Source: Prevotella sp.
GTDB taxonomy: Bacteria > Bacteroidota > Bacteroidia > Bacteroidales > Bacteroidaceae
Length of the DNA stretch: 64,000 nt
Direction of reading: 5' to 3'
NCBI GenBank assembly: GCA_017619445.1
Contig: JAFZSI010000053.1
Coordinates: 1-64,000, forward strand
The notes beneath the pieces are model-generated. The model made no database searches. It saw only the letters and a list, made by a program, of their open reading frames with translations, and was not told where the DNA came from. The first letter of the stretch is position 1, and each line of letters opens with the position of its first letter. Below are positions 17,520 to 26,718 of this stretch, piece after piece. A program made the translations under genes and the position numbers.

Positions 17520-19904
17520 ATGAAGAAACTATTATTTACATTGTTTGTCCTGGCCATGCCGTTGATGGTGATGGCCGATCCTATTGGACAGGAAAAGGCA
17601 CTGCAGATTGCCAGTCAGTTTATGACCAAAACGGTGGGCAGCAAGGACGGCAAGAAGGCCGCACCCGCCAAACGGTATCTTCAATACAAGGATATCGGCA
17701 TGAAGAACCTTTACGCTTTTGCCGACGAGGCGAACGGCGGGTTCGTCATCGTGGCGGGCGACGACCGTGTGGAGCAACCCGTGCTGGCCTACAGCTCCAC
17801 CGACAATTTCAATCTGTACAACATGCCGGTGGCCATGCAGATGATGCTGCTCGCCTACGAACAGCAGATTGACAGGCTGAAGGCTGCCACCACTACCCCT
17901 CGCAAGGCTTCTGCGGCCTCCAACCGCCAAGCCATTGCACCGCTCATCAAGACCACGTGGCACCAGTATCTGCCGCTTAACTACAACTGCCCATACGATA
18001 ATAATGAAAGGCGAAACACGCTGGTGGGCTGCGTGGCACTGACGCTGGCACAGCTGATGTACTATTACCAGTATCCCAAGAGCACCACGGTGACAATTCC
18101 AGCCTATAAAACTAATACGGGATATGAAATGAAAGCCCTGCCACCCACCACCTTCGACTACTCGAAAATACTACTGAACTATGATCTGGTGAGTGATAGC
18201 GAAAGGGGGTCCATCAACGCCAACGACCCGTCGATCAAAGAGATTACCAAGCTGATCTTGTACGCAGGCTGCGCCTTAGAGATGCAGTATTCAACAATGG
18301 GCTCCGCCGCTGTGTTCGACAACGCACTCATTGCCAAATATTTCGGTTATGACAAGGGAGCGCGCTATCTGCTGGCAGGCAATTACCCGCACGACGTGTG
18401 GGAGGAAATGGTGTATCAGGAGCTGAAGGCTGGCCGCCCCGTGCCCTATTCCGCAGGAGCCGTGGGTAACCAGTCGCACCAGTTCATCATCGACGGCTAC
18501 GACGGTAACGGCTACTTCCATGTAAATCTTGGATACTTCTCCCGCGGCGGCGAAAACGTATTCTACAAGCTGGGTGTCATCAACCAATGTCAGAGTCAGA
18601 CAAGCCTTGTGGAATTCAGCGGCTACAACGTCAACCAGGCGGCATACTTCGGCTTCCAGCCCGACAAGGGCAACGACCCCGTGCCCATCGTCAGCGTCGA
18701 TTATGGCAGCTACTCGCTGTCGAAGACCGAATACACCCGCAGCTCATCGAGCGCCGATTTCAAGGACATCGTCCTCAGCGGCACTATGAAGCGTCACGAC
18801 AACAACGGCAAGACCATGGACTACGGCTGGGGCCTGTTCCAGAACGGAGTGCTGAAAACAGAACTCTGCTCATCAACCACAAGCCAGACATCCATCCCCC
18901 TCAACCAGAAATTCAACCTGGGCAGCCAACTCTCCGACGGCACCTACCAGCTGTTCCCCCTCTTCCGAAACCACGGGGCAAAAAACTGGGAGGAATACCT
19001 CGAATATCGATACACCACTGACGACGGCACTCCCATGCGCCACTACACCGCCACCGTCAAGGGCAACAAGCTGACCATCGGCGTGTCCTCAACTGAACCC
19101 AACATCAAGATTAACAAAGTGGAATACTTCACAGCCTACGAAGGAGAAAAACTCAATGCCCGCGCCCATTTCACCAACAACGGCACGAACTACGAGAACG
19201 AACTCTTCCTCTGGATTGACGGAACAATGCGCACAGGAGTAGGCGCATACGTTGACCCCGGACAGTCTGACTATGTTGACTTCTGCACCGCAGCACCCGC
19301 AAAGGGAACCCACGACGTAAGAATCTGCACCGACTGGGACGGCAACAAAACCATCTACACAGGCAAACTAACCGTAACCGAACCACCCAAATACCAGCTC
19401 GAGGCCGACGTCAGCACCCGCGGACTCAACAACAGCGTCGTGACAAACCAGCTCGAAGTGGCCTGTCGCATCATCAACAAAGGCACAACTTCCTTCAACA
19501 ACCTCGTCGAAGTCACCATGCTCGTCCAGGAAACCGACGGCAGAGACGTGTACTACCGGCCCGAAACGGGCTATCCCGGGTTTAAGTGGGACCGCGTGTG
19601 GTACCTAAACCTCGAGCCCAAAGAAAGCCAGAACATCAAATTCACCCTGGGCAGCGAAGTGCTCATACCCAAGTACTACCAGTACGACCTGCGCATCTTC
19701 TACTACAACAACAACGGCTCTTTAGAGAAGCTCTACAATACAATCTTCACCTACCGCAACGACGGTTCGGGCATTGATATCTCACCAAGCAGCATGCCTG
19801 CCGACAATACTCCCTATTACGACCTGCAGGGGCGGCGCATCAATGCAAACGAACTTAAACCCGGTGTGTATATCCACAACAACAAAAAGATTCTGATTAA
19901 GTAG
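17520..19904 (+). CDS. Secreted C10-family cysteine protease, copy 2
   Basis: 794 residues from the ATG at 17520 (MKKLLFTLFVLAMPLMVMAD, a signal peptide matching copy 1); an earlier in-frame ATG at 17463 adds 19 unrelated residues. Same domain order as copy 1: pro-domain, catalytic domain with C171 (GCVALTLAQLMYYY) and H320 (GNQSHQFIIDG), beta-sandwich region and tail YYDLQGRRI...KKILIK. The loop after His differs (GNGYFHVNLGYFSRGGENVF against GMGLFHTNFGEPFKGSSDSF in copy 1), and the 650-760 region has diverged, so the two may differ in substrate range. A tandem duplicate of copy 1. Confidence 0.92.
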   Translation: MKKLLFTLFVLAMPLMVMADPIGQEKALQIASQFMTKTVGSKDGKKAAPAKRYLQYKDIGMKNLYAFADEANGGFVIVAGDDRVEQPVLAYSSTDNFNLYNMPVAMQMMLLAYEQQIDRLKAATTTPRKASAASNRQAIAPLIKTTWHQYLPLNYNCPYDNNERRNTLVGCVALTLAQLMYYYQYPKSTTVTIPAYKTNTGYEMKALPPTTFDYSKILLNYDLVSDSERGSINANDPSIKEITKLILYAGCALEMQYSTMGSAAVFDNALIAKYFGYDKGARYLLAGNYPHDVWEEMVYQELKAGRPVPYSAGAVGNQSHQFIIDGYDGNGYFHVNLGYFSRGGENVFYKLGVINQCQSQTSLVEFSGYNVNQAAYFGFQPDKGNDPVPIVSVDYGSYSLSKTEYTRSSSSADFKDIVLSGTMKRHDNNGKTMDYGWGLFQNGVLKTELCSSTTSQTSIPLNQKFNLGSQLSDGTYQLFPLFRNHGAKNWEEYLEYRYTTDDGTPMRHYTATVKGNKLTIGVSSTEPNIKINKVEYFTAYEGEKLNARAHFTNNGTNYENELFLWIDGTMRTGVGAYVDPGQSDYVDFCTAAPAKGTHDVRICTDWDGNKTIYTGKLTVTEPPKYQLEADVSTRGLNNSVVTNQLEVACRIINKGTTSFNNLVEVTMLVQETDGRDVYYRPETGYPGFKWDRVWYLNLEPKESQNIKFTLGSEVLIPKYYQYDLRIFYYNNNGSLEKLYNTIFTYRNDGSGIDISPSSMPADNTPYYDLQGRRINANELKPGVYIHNNKKILIK

Positions 19905-19920
19905 ATTGGATTTAAGTTCA

Positions 19921-19990
19921 TAATAACGAATTCAGAGCTATGGTTACTTCTCAAATGGCAAAGGTAATCATAGCTCTGAATTCGTTATTA
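19921..19990. terminator. Bidirectional terminator between convergent genes
   Basis: Arms 19921-19942 and 19969-19990 are perfectly complementary over 22 bp (TAATAACGAATTCAGAGC at the left edge), with a few more pairs inward. They lie between the converging protease gene and GH51 gene. There is no long T-run on either side. Confidence 0.7.
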
Positions 19991-20006
19991 GTAGCTCGAA
20001 AATCGT

Positions 20007-22622
20007 TTATAGTTCCACGACAGTGAGGCTGTATGCAGGCAAGGTGAGTGTGCCGTCATCGGTTCCAACTGTTCCCTCTACAGGTTGCGCGGCGGTGTCG
20101 GATGGTTTGCCGGTCAGGGTGATGGTCTTGGCATTGGCACGCAGTCGCAGCCCTTTGACGGTGAGTGTGAGCTGTGCGGGCAGTGCATTGACAACCTTCA
20201 GATAGGTTCGGTTGGTGGCTGCATCGCGTACAACGCTTGTGGCGATGCGTTTGGTTAGTTTCTTTTCAAGCGACATGCGCGTCTCGGGAGTTTTCAGGTC
20301 GGCGGAAATGCTGATTTGCGAACTGATGAACCGGTTGCCGCTGTGGTTGCCGAAGAGGTGCTGTGTGAAATAGCTGGGAGTCTGCGTAAGGCCGTCGTTG
20401 GTGAAATAAATCATGTTGGGGTTCCAGTTAGCGTGCTTCTCGTTGCAGAGCAGTGGTGCGTAACTGGTCATGGCAACCACGTCGCCGTTGCGTTCGATGT
20501 TGCACAGGTAGATGGCCTCTGCAAGTGCCGACTCAAGGGTACGGGTGCGCGAGGCATACTCGCCGAGATAGACTTTGGGCCCCTTGCGGTCGTAATGGTC
20601 GTAGTAGTCCTGATGGTTGATGAACCAGGCGGGCGACTCGTAGTAGTGCTCGTCAACGAGGTTGCAGAGGTCCTGATTGGAGCGGGCAAACTTCCAGCCC
20701 TCGATGTAGTCGGCGGAGGGTGCATGGAAGGGGCCTGCGGTTCCTACTATCTGAATGTCGGGATATTTGTTGCGGATGGCGCGGGCAATCATCTCGTAGC
20801 GTTCCTCGAAAACGGTGGAGATGATGTCTTCGTTTCCAATGCCAATATACTTGAGGTGGAAGGGGGCGGGATGGCCTGCGTCGGCGCGCATCTTTGCCCA
20901 GGAATTGGTGGCGGGGTCGGCATTGGCCCACTCAATGAGGTGGAGCAGGTCGTCGATGTAGGCCTGCATCTGGTCCATGGGTATGCCGCCCTGCTGGCCT
21001 CCGTAGCCATTGGCGTCGGCTGGTGAGTTCTGGCAGGGCACTCCGGCAGCAAGCACGGGCAGCGGCTCTGCGCCGATGTCCTCGCAGAACTGGAAATACT
21101 CAAAGAATCCGAGTCCACGGGTCTGGTGGTAGTTCCAAAGGTTGCGGGCTGGCAGACGGTCTTGCAAAGGTCCCACACTCTGGCTCCAACGGTAGATGTT
21201 GCCGAGGCCCTCGCCGTGGGTCATGCAGCCGCCGGGGAAACGCACAAACTTGGGATGCAGGTCGGCAATGGCTTGTGCAAGGTCGGCACGCAGTCCGTTT
21301 TTGCGGTTTTTGAATGTCTTCTGCGGAAACAGGCTAACCATATCAACGGCCATGGAACCTTTTTTCAGTGGTGTGACCACGAGCTGCGCGTTGGATGTGT
21401 TGTGCTGGGGTATGAGTGTTGCTGTGAGTTGCTGCCAGCCATCGCTTTGGGCGCGCATTTTGACGGTGGCAACTGTCTTTCCGTTTTCTGTCAGTTGCAC
21501 GGTGAAGTCTTTCTTCTTGCAGTCAATGCAACGGACGAAGATGCTGAAATCGTATTTCTCGCCAGCCTTCAGGGCTATGCCGTCCCATCCGCTGTTGGTG
21601 ATGGAATGGGTGGTAAGCACGGCGTGGTGTGGATTGGCTTCGCTGAGCGGGCTGTCGGTAGAGATGACGATTTTTGAGGGCGAAGTCCATGCTGTGGTAG
21701 CTGTCCAGTCTTTATGGTCAACGGCGGTGTACTCGAAATCGCGGTTTTGCACCAGCTCGGCATAGAGGCCACCGTCGGCACCGAAACTGATATCCTCGAA
21801 AAACACGCCAATGAGTTTGTCGCTGATGGTTTTCTGCTGTTTGGGAAATACGGTGAGCGTGGCCTGAAGTTTTTTCAGTCCCTCGTAGCGCTGTGCATCG
21901 TCTTTCATGGCCTCGCTGTTGAGCTCTGCCTCTGCTTTCTGACGGTCGAAGGACTCAACGATTCTGTTGAGTTCTGATGGTTTGAGCGAAAAGACAGCAC
22001 CTATGAACCGCTTGCCGTTGATGGTAATGCTGTCGTTGAGCAGCGAGTGTTTGGCAATCATGTCCTCTGCATGTTCGCCAGCCTCTTTGTCGGGCGAGAA
22101 TGTGCGGAAGTCATTGCTTGCCACGGTCTGTCGCAGTTTGCCTTCGGGCGTTTGGTAAAATACCATGAACCGCTCTTTGTTGGGGTCATCGCTTTTAACT
22201 TTGAAAATGACGGGCGACAGAACTCCTTGTGCCGACATGCGCGGATAGTCTTGTGGGCGCCATGTAACCAAGTCCTGGCTGTAGGCAGCGGCAAAACATG
22301 GGGCGGTTTCATTGACTTGCCAAACTGCGCGCCATGTGCCGTCGTTGGCACGGATGACGTAGGGATTGAACATGCGTTTCTCGCTGCCCCAGCTGGAATA
22401 GTCGCTGCTGACAAGCATTCCGAGGTCAACCCACTGTGCGTCTGCGCGCTGTACCGCGATATGCAAACCTGAGCGCTCGTCGGGACTGTAGAAAAACACT
22501 TGCTTCAGCGAATCGGCCTTGGCTGTGGTTTTCTTCTTGAGCGGTCGCTTGGCAAAACTATGCATAGGAGCAGCCAGAAGGGCTGCTCCTATGAGAAGAA
22601 TGGTTGCTGTCTTTATGTTCAT
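20007..22622 (-). CDS. Alpha-L-arabinofuranosidase, GH51 with N-terminal GH43-like module
   Basis: 871 residues, signal peptide about 1-24 (ends MHSFAKR). Residues about 38-230 look like a GH43-type beta-propeller fragment (SPDERSGLHIAVQRAD, MFNPYVIRANDGTWRAVWQ). From about 255 it is GH51: carbohydrate-binding region (FFEDISFGADGGLYAELVQN), then the barrel. The acid/base Glu is in YIGIGNED and the nucleophile Glu in KVYLGEYASR. It releases arabinose from arabinan or arabinoxylan side chains in the periplasm or at the surface. It stands alone between repeat clusters, without SusC/D genes nearby. Start chosen by the signal peptide. Confidence 0.9.
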   Translation of the reverse strand: MNIKTATILLIGAALLAAPMHSFAKRPLKKKTTAKADSLKQVFFYSPDERSGLHIAVQRADAQWVDLGMLVSSDYSSWGSEKRMFNPYVIRANDGTWRAVWQVNETAPCFAAAYSQDLVTWRPQDYPRMSAQGVLSPVIFKVKSDDPNKERFMVFYQTPEGKLRQTVASNDFRTFSPDKEAGEHAEDMIAKHSLLNDSITINGKRFIGAVFSLKPSELNRIVESFDRQKAEAELNSEAMKDDAQRYEGLKKLQATLTVFPKQQKTISDKLIGVFFEDISFGADGGLYAELVQNRDFEYTAVDHKDWTATTAWTSPSKIVISTDSPLSEANPHHAVLTTHSITNSGWDGIALKAGEKYDFSIFVRCIDCKKKDFTVQLTENGKTVATVKMRAQSDGWQQLTATLIPQHNTSNAQLVVTPLKKGSMAVDMVSLFPQKTFKNRKNGLRADLAQAIADLHPKFVRFPGGCMTHGEGLGNIYRWSQSVGPLQDRLPARNLWNYHQTRGLGFFEYFQFCEDIGAEPLPVLAAGVPCQNSPADANGYGGQQGGIPMDQMQAYIDDLLHLIEWANADPATNSWAKMRADAGHPAPFHLKYIGIGNEDIISTVFEERYEMIARAIRNKYPDIQIVGTAGPFHAPSADYIEGWKFARSNQDLCNLVDEHYYESPAWFINHQDYYDHYDRKGPKVYLGEYASRTRTLESALAEAIYLCNIERNGDVVAMTSYAPLLCNEKHANWNPNMIYFTNDGLTQTPSYFTQHLFGNHSGNRFISSQISISADLKTPETRMSLEKKLTKRIATSVVRDAATNRTYLKVVNALPAQLTLTVKGLRLRANAKTITLTGKPSDTAAQPVEGTVGTDDGTLTLPAYSLTVVEL

Positions 22623-22629
22623 CTTTTTA

Positions 22630-22691
22630 TTTTTTCGCGGAGCTCAAGGAACTCCTATTTACGGATTTTTTCGCGGAGCTCAAGGAACTCC
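22630..22691. repeat. Two copies of family C repeat
   Basis: Copies at 22630-22655 and 22666-22691 read TTTTTTCGCGGAGCTC then AAGGAACTCC, separated by TATTTACGGA. They are reverse complements of the copies at 7793 and 7843, and match two copies found inside a coding sequence at 40335-40396. AATTGTAAATTG filler follows to 22787. Confidence 0.85.
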
Positions 22692-22787
22692 AATTTACTA
22701 TTTACAAATGAACAAATAAATTGTAAATTGTCAAATTGTAAATTCCTTAAATTGTCTAATTGTCCAATCGTCCAATAGTCAAATTCT

Positions 22788-23330
22788 TCATTGCTTCTTG
22801 ATGATGTCGCGGCCAGCCGCGATGGCTTCCATGTTGAGCGGTATGAGTGCATGATGACGCTCGGGCAGCGTCTTGAAGAGTGCTTTCTCCACGCCTCCGT
22901 CGCCCACGACGGGACACACCCTGAGCAGTCCGCCAAGTACAATCATGTTGAAGATTTTGGCGTTTTTCATCTCGGCTGCCTTGTCCATGGCATCAATGCG
23001 GTAGATGTCGATGTCCTGACGGGTAGGCGGATTGATGATGCCAAAACCGTCGTAGATAAGGATGCCTCCGGGCTTGATTTTGGGTTCAAACTTCTCCAAC
23101 GATGGCTGGTTGAGCACAATGGCAATGTCGTATTTGCTGAGAATGGGCGACGAGATGCGCTCGTCGCTGACAATAACCGTGACGTTGGCTGTGCCGCCGC
23201 GCTGTTCGGGTCCGTAAGCGGGCATCCATGTCACTTCTTTGCCTTCCATCAGTCCTGAATAGGCCAGAATCTTACCCATTGAGAGCACGCCCTGGCCACC
23301 AAATCCTGCTATAATTATTTCTTTCTTCAT
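22788..23330 (-). CDS. 2-oxoacid:ferredoxin oxidoreductase gamma subunit
   Basis: Gamma (CoA/transfer) subunit of a pyruvate/2-oxoglutarate/branched-chain 2-oxoacid:ferredoxin oxidoreductase, which oxidises a 2-oxoacid to the acyl-CoA and reduces ferredoxin. 180 residues. Family start EIIIAGFGGQGVLSMGKILA, then PAYGPEQRGGTANVTVIVSD. It is the last gene of a minus-strand operon: TPR protein, ferredoxin-like, alpha, beta, gamma. A 120-bp repeat-filled gap separates it from beta. Substrate (2-oxoglutarate or 2-oxoisovalerate) cannot be settled from sequence. Confidence 0.92.
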   Translation of the reverse strand: MKKEIIIAGFGGQGVLSMGKILAYSGLMEGKEVTWMPAYGPEQRGGTANVTVIVSDERISSPILSKYDIAIVLNQPSLEKFEPKIKPGGILIYDGFGIINPPTRQDIDIYRIDAMDKAAEMKNAKIFNMIVLGGLLRVCPVVGDGGVEKALFKTLPERHHALIPLNMEAIAAGRDIIKKQ

Positions 23331-23451
23331 CTTTTTATTTTCTATTTACGGATTTACAATTTACTATTTACAAATGAACAAATAAATTGTAAATTGTCAA
23401 TTGTCAAATTGTAAATTCCTTAAATTGTCTAATTGTCCAATAGTCAAATTG

Positions 23452-24219
23452 TCAAATCGTAGTGTCTTTAAGGTCTCCCTTGGGATAGAAGGGGAACATG
23501 TTCTGCTTCATCCACTCATTGGCTTTGGAGGGTGTGAGTTTCCAGCCGCTGTTGCAAGTGGAGACAAACTCGACGAGCGACGAGCCCTTGCCGTCCATAG
23601 ATGCCTGGAAAGCCTTCTTCAATGCTTTCTTGGCCTTGTTGATGGCACCGACAGTCTCCACCGACTGACGGGTAACGTAGCAAGTGCCCTCGAGTCCGGC
23701 TGCAATATCGGCCATCTTCAGGGGATAACCATGCAGCTTGGGGTCGCGTCCGTAAGGACAAGTGGCAGTTTTCTGGCCGATGAGTGTTGTGGGAGCCATC
23801 TGTCCACCGGTCATGCCATAGATGGCGTTGTTGACAAAGATGATGACAATATTCTCGCCACGGTTCAAGGCATGGATGGTCTCGCAGGTGCCGATACAAG
23901 CCAGGTCGCCGTCACCCTGATAGGTGAACACCAGACGGTCGGGCCAGCAGCGCTTGATGCCTGTAGCCAGTGCGGGAGCACGACCGTGGGCAGCCTCCTG
24001 CCAGTCGATGTCAATGTAGTTGTAAGCAAACACGGCACATCCCACAGGGCTTACGCCAACCGCTTTCTCTTCCAGTCCCATCTCCTCGATGACCTCGGCA
24101 ATGAGTTTGTGAACCACTCCATGCGAGCAGCCCGGGCAGTAGTGCATGTTATTGTCGTTCAGGAGCGTTGGTTTCTTGTATACCAAGTTCTCCGGTGCTA
24201 TAATCTGATTGTTGTCCAT
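23452..24219 (-). CDS. 2-oxoacid:ferredoxin oxidoreductase beta subunit (ThDP-binding)
   Basis: 255 residues. The ThDP-binding region is visible as YQGDGDLACIG...NRGENIVIIFVNN (GDG then N-N). CPGCSHGVVHKLIAEVIEE near the N terminus is the usual KorB/VorA motif. It pairs with the alpha subunit, whose stop lies 4 bp upstream. Cytoplasmic. The order alpha-beta-gamma with a small 4Fe-4S protein is the normal arrangement in Bacteroidales. Confidence 0.93.
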   Translation of the reverse strand: MDNNQIIAPENLVYKKPTLLNDNNMHYCPGCSHGVVHKLIAEVIEEMGLEEKAVGVSPVGCAVFAYNYIDIDWQEAAHGRAPALATGIKRCWPDRLVFTYQGDGDLACIGTCETIHALNRGENIVIIFVNNAIYGMTGGQMAPTTLIGQKTATCPYGRDPKLHGYPLKMADIAAGLEGTCYVTRQSVETVGAINKAKKALKKAFQASMDGKGSSLVEFVSTCNSGWKLTPSKANEWMKQNMFPFYPKGDLKDTTI

Positions 24220-24223
24220 AACC

Positions 24224-25309
24224 TTACATCATTTTAGTTTTCAATGCGTTAACAATCTCTTCTGGGTCAGGAACAATGCCTCCCAAGCGTCCAAAATGCT
24301 CAACAGGCACGGCTCCGTTGATGGCCAGGCGCACATCCTGCACCATCTGTCCGGCGTTGATTTCAGCCACCAGCACGCCTTTCTTTCCCTTTGCCAGTTG
24401 GGCAATTTCCTTTGTGGGGAACGGCCACAGGGTGATGGGGCGGAACAGTCCCACCTTGATGCCTTCGGCGCGAGCCAGCTCTACCGATTTCTCTGCGATG
24501 CGGGCAGCTGAGCCAAATGCCACAATCACATACTCTGCATCGTCGCACTGCTGCATTTCGTAACGCACCTCTTTCTCGCGTATCTCCGCATACTTAGCCT
24601 GTAGGTGCAGGTTGCGCTGCTCCATGATCTCAGGCTTCAGTTCAAGCGATGTGATAACAACGCGCTCACGAGTCTTCGGTTTGCCAGTCGATGCCCAAGG
24701 GCACTGTGCAATCACTTCCTCGTCGGTACGGCGGGGCTTGAACGGTGGCAGCGCCACTTTCTCCATCATCTGACCAATGACACCATCGCTGAGAATCATG
24801 GCCGGGTTGCGATATTTGAATGCGAGTTCAAAAGCAAGGTCAACAAAATCGGCCATTTCCTGAACAGAAGCGGGAGCCAGCACAATGACATTGTAGTCAC
24901 CATTACCACCACCGCGGGTTGCCTGGAAATAGTCGCCCTGTGAAGGCTGAATGGTTCCCAGTCCGGGGCCACCACGCTGCACGTTCACAATCAGCGCGGG
25001 CAGCTCGGCACCGGCCAGATAGGTAATGCCTTCCTGCATCAGTGCCACGCCAGGTGACGACGAGGAGGTCATGGCTCGCTTGCCTGCTCCGGCAGCGCCA
25101 TAAACCATGTAGATGCTGGCCACCTCGCTCTCGGCCTGCACCACCTGCATACCAGTGGTTTCCCATGGTTTCAGCTCGGCAAGCGTCTCAATTACTTCAC
25201 TCTGCGGTGTGATGGGGTATCCGAAATATCCGTCAACGCCGCAACGAATAGCAGCACGGGCAATCGCCTCGTTGCCTTTCATCAATACAACTTCTTTCTC
25301 TTCAGCCAT
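24224..25309 (-). CDS. vorB: 2-oxoacid:ferredoxin oxidoreductase alpha subunit (VorB/KorA type)
   Basis: 361 residues. The N-terminal pyrimidine-binding domain begins MKGNEAIARAAIRCGVDGYF then GYPITPQSEV; YGAAGAGKRAMTSSSSPG and QRGGPGLGTIQPSQGDY follow. The C-terminal transketolase-like domain contains FRPITLWPFPTKEIAQLA. Named VorB in many Bacteroidales annotations, KorA in others; the substrate is uncertain. Its start is 4 bp from the ferredoxin-like gene stop, so the two are probably translationally coupled. Confidence 0.93.
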   Translation of the reverse strand: MAEEKEVVLMKGNEAIARAAIRCGVDGYFGYPITPQSEVIETLAELKPWETTGMQVVQAESEVASIYMVYGAAGAGKRAMTSSSSPGVALMQEGITYLAGAELPALIVNVQRGGPGLGTIQPSQGDYFQATRGGGNGDYNVIVLAPASVQEMADFVDLAFELAFKYRNPAMILSDGVIGQMMEKVALPPFKPRRTDEEVIAQCPWASTGKPKTRERVVITSLELKPEIMEQRNLHLQAKYAEIREKEVRYEMQQCDDAEYVIVAFGSAARIAEKSVELARAEGIKVGLFRPITLWPFPTKEIAQLAKGKKGVLVAEINAGQMVQDVRLAINGAVPVEHFGRLGGIVPDPEEIVNALKTKMM

Positions 25310-25313
25310 AGCG

Positions 25314-25544
25314 TTAGCCCTCCATTCGTTTACGATATACTGTTATACATCCGTCGGGACACACGATACCGCATGAAGCGCAGCCAACGCATGCCTCCTG
25401 ATTCACAGCCTCCACATAAGGATAGCCGTGCACATTGACTTTTCCCGCCAAAGAGATGATGTCCTGCGGGCAAGCCTCCACGCAGAGCGAGCATCCCTTA
25501 CAACGGGCTGTGTCGATTACAATAGCACCTTTAAATTTTGCCAT
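25314..25544 (-). CDS. 4Fe-4S ferredoxin-like subunit of the oxidoreductase
   Basis: 76 residues from the ATG at 25544 (MAKFKGAIVIDTARC); the upstream in-frame ATG at 25580 would overlap the TPR gene and adds 12 unusual residues. Two CxxCxxCxxxCP clusters: CKGCSLCVEACPQDI and CVGCASCGIVCPDGC, so two [4Fe-4S] centres. It carries electrons from the ThDP site to ferredoxin. Part of the TPR-ferredoxin-alpha-beta-gamma operon. Confidence 0.93.
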   Translation of the reverse strand: MAKFKGAIVIDTARCKGCSLCVEACPQDIISLAGKVNVHGYPYVEAVNQEACVGCASCGIVCPDGCITVYRKRMEG

Positions 25545-25555
25545 AGTCTCTCTAT

Positions 25556-25735
25556 TTATGGGTTGTACATGTCTTTGCAATAAAAACTCAGGATGTCGTC
25601 AAGCATCTGCTTGGCCTCCACGGCAGGACTGTCGGGGTCGAGCTCAATGGCCTGAATATAGCAGTTGATGGCCTCGTGCCACAATCCCTGCTTCCTGTAG
25701 GCATTGCCCTGCTGGTAATATTCCTCCGACGACAT
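25556..25735 (-). CDS. Small TPR protein at the head of the oxidoreductase operon
   Basis: 59 residues from the ATG at 25735 to the TAA at 25558-25556. It starts MSSEEYYQQGNAYRKQGLWH and continues with EAINCYIQAIELDPDSPAVE, a single tetratricopeptide-type helical pair of the pattern A-x-Y-x-A-I-x-LDP. It ends 11 bp before the ferredoxin-like ATG and starts 12 bp after the folD stop, so it is embedded in a tightly spaced transcript. Function unknown; it may assist assembly of the oxidoreductase, but only position suggests this. Confidence 0.8.
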   Translation of the reverse strand: MSSEEYYQQGNAYRKQGLWHEAINCYIQAIELDPDSPAVEAKQMLDDILSFYCKDMYNP

Positions 25736-25747
25736 AGCTGTTTTCTT

Positions 25748-26629
25748 TTACTCCTTATAAAACTCCTTCTTGCCAGCCGAAAGTGTGTTCTTCATCAGCG
25801 AGCAGATGGTCATTGGCCCTACTCCACCAGGAACAGGCGTGATATAAGAGCATAGCGGAGCCACCTCGTCAAACTTCACGTCTCCGTTCAGCCGGAAACC
25901 GCTCTTGCGTGTGGCGTCGGGAACCCGTGTGGTGCCCACGTCGATGATTACCGCGCCCGGCTTCACCATGTCTGCCGTTACGAAGTCGGGACTGCCAATG
26001 GCGGCAATGATGATGTCGGCCTCGCGGCAGTCTTGCTTCAAAGTGGTTGAATGGCTGTGGCACACCGTGACGGTGGCATCGCCAAACTGTTTCTGCATCA
26101 TAAGCTGTGCCATGGGCTTGCCCACAATGTTAGAGCGGCCCAAGATTACGCATTTCTTGCCGCTTGTCTCTATGTTGTAGCGGCGCAGCAATGTCAGTAT
26201 GCCCAACGGCGTGGCCGAAATGAAACAAGGCAGCCCGATGGCCATGCGCCCCACGTTCACAGGGTGGAAGCCGTCAACATCCTTGCGGTAGTCGATGGCC
26301 TCAATCACTTTCTGCTCGTTAATGTGGCGGGGCAGCGGCAGCTGCACGATAAACCCATCCACATCGTCGTCGCGGTTGAGCTTGGCCACACAGTCCAGGA
26401 GCTCCTTCTCAGTGATGTCGTCCTCATAGCGTATGAGCGACGATTTGAATCCACAAGCCTCGCAGGCCAGCACCTTGTTCTTCACGTAGGTTTCCGAACC
26501 ACCGTCATGGCCCACCAGCACGGCAGCCAGATGAGGTCTTTTGCCTCCAGCTGCCACAATGGTTTTCACTTCCTCGGCTATCTCGGCCTTGATGGCCGCT
26601 GCGGTTGCTTTTCCGTCTATCAGTTGCAT
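25748..26629 (-). CDS. folD: Bifunctional methylenetetrahydrofolate dehydrogenase / methenyltetrahydrofolate cyclohydrolase
   Basis: Interconverts 5,10-methylene-, 5,10-methenyl- and 10-formyl-THF in one-carbon metabolism, using NADP(H). 293 residues. Motifs: [13 protein letters not shown] (catalytic Lys in the YxxxK pattern), [48 protein letters not shown] (dinucleotide fold) and the C-terminal [10 protein letters not shown]. All intact. It lies between ffh upstream and the TPR/oxidoreductase genes downstream. Confidence 0.96.
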   Translation of the reverse strand: MQLIDGKATAAAIKAEIAEEVKTIVAAGGKRPHLAAVLVGHDGGSETYVKNKVLACEACGFKSSLIRYEDDITEKELLDCVAKLNRDDDVDGFIVQLPLPRHINEQKVIEAIDYRKDVDGFHPVNVGRMAIGLPCFISATPLGILTLLRRYNIETSGKKCVILGRSNIVGKPMAQLMMQKQFGDATVTVCHSHSTTLKQDCREADIIIAAIGSPDFVTADMVKPGAVIIDVGTTRVPDATRKSGFRLNGDVKFDEVAPLCSYITPVPGGVGPMTICSLMKNTLSAGKKEFYKE

Positions 26630-26718
26630 TTTTCTTTTATTCTTAGCTTTTTTCTATAGAAAAACCAGAAGTTCTAAAGGCTCAAGAAGTTCTAGATTCC
26701 CCAGAAACTCTAAACATT

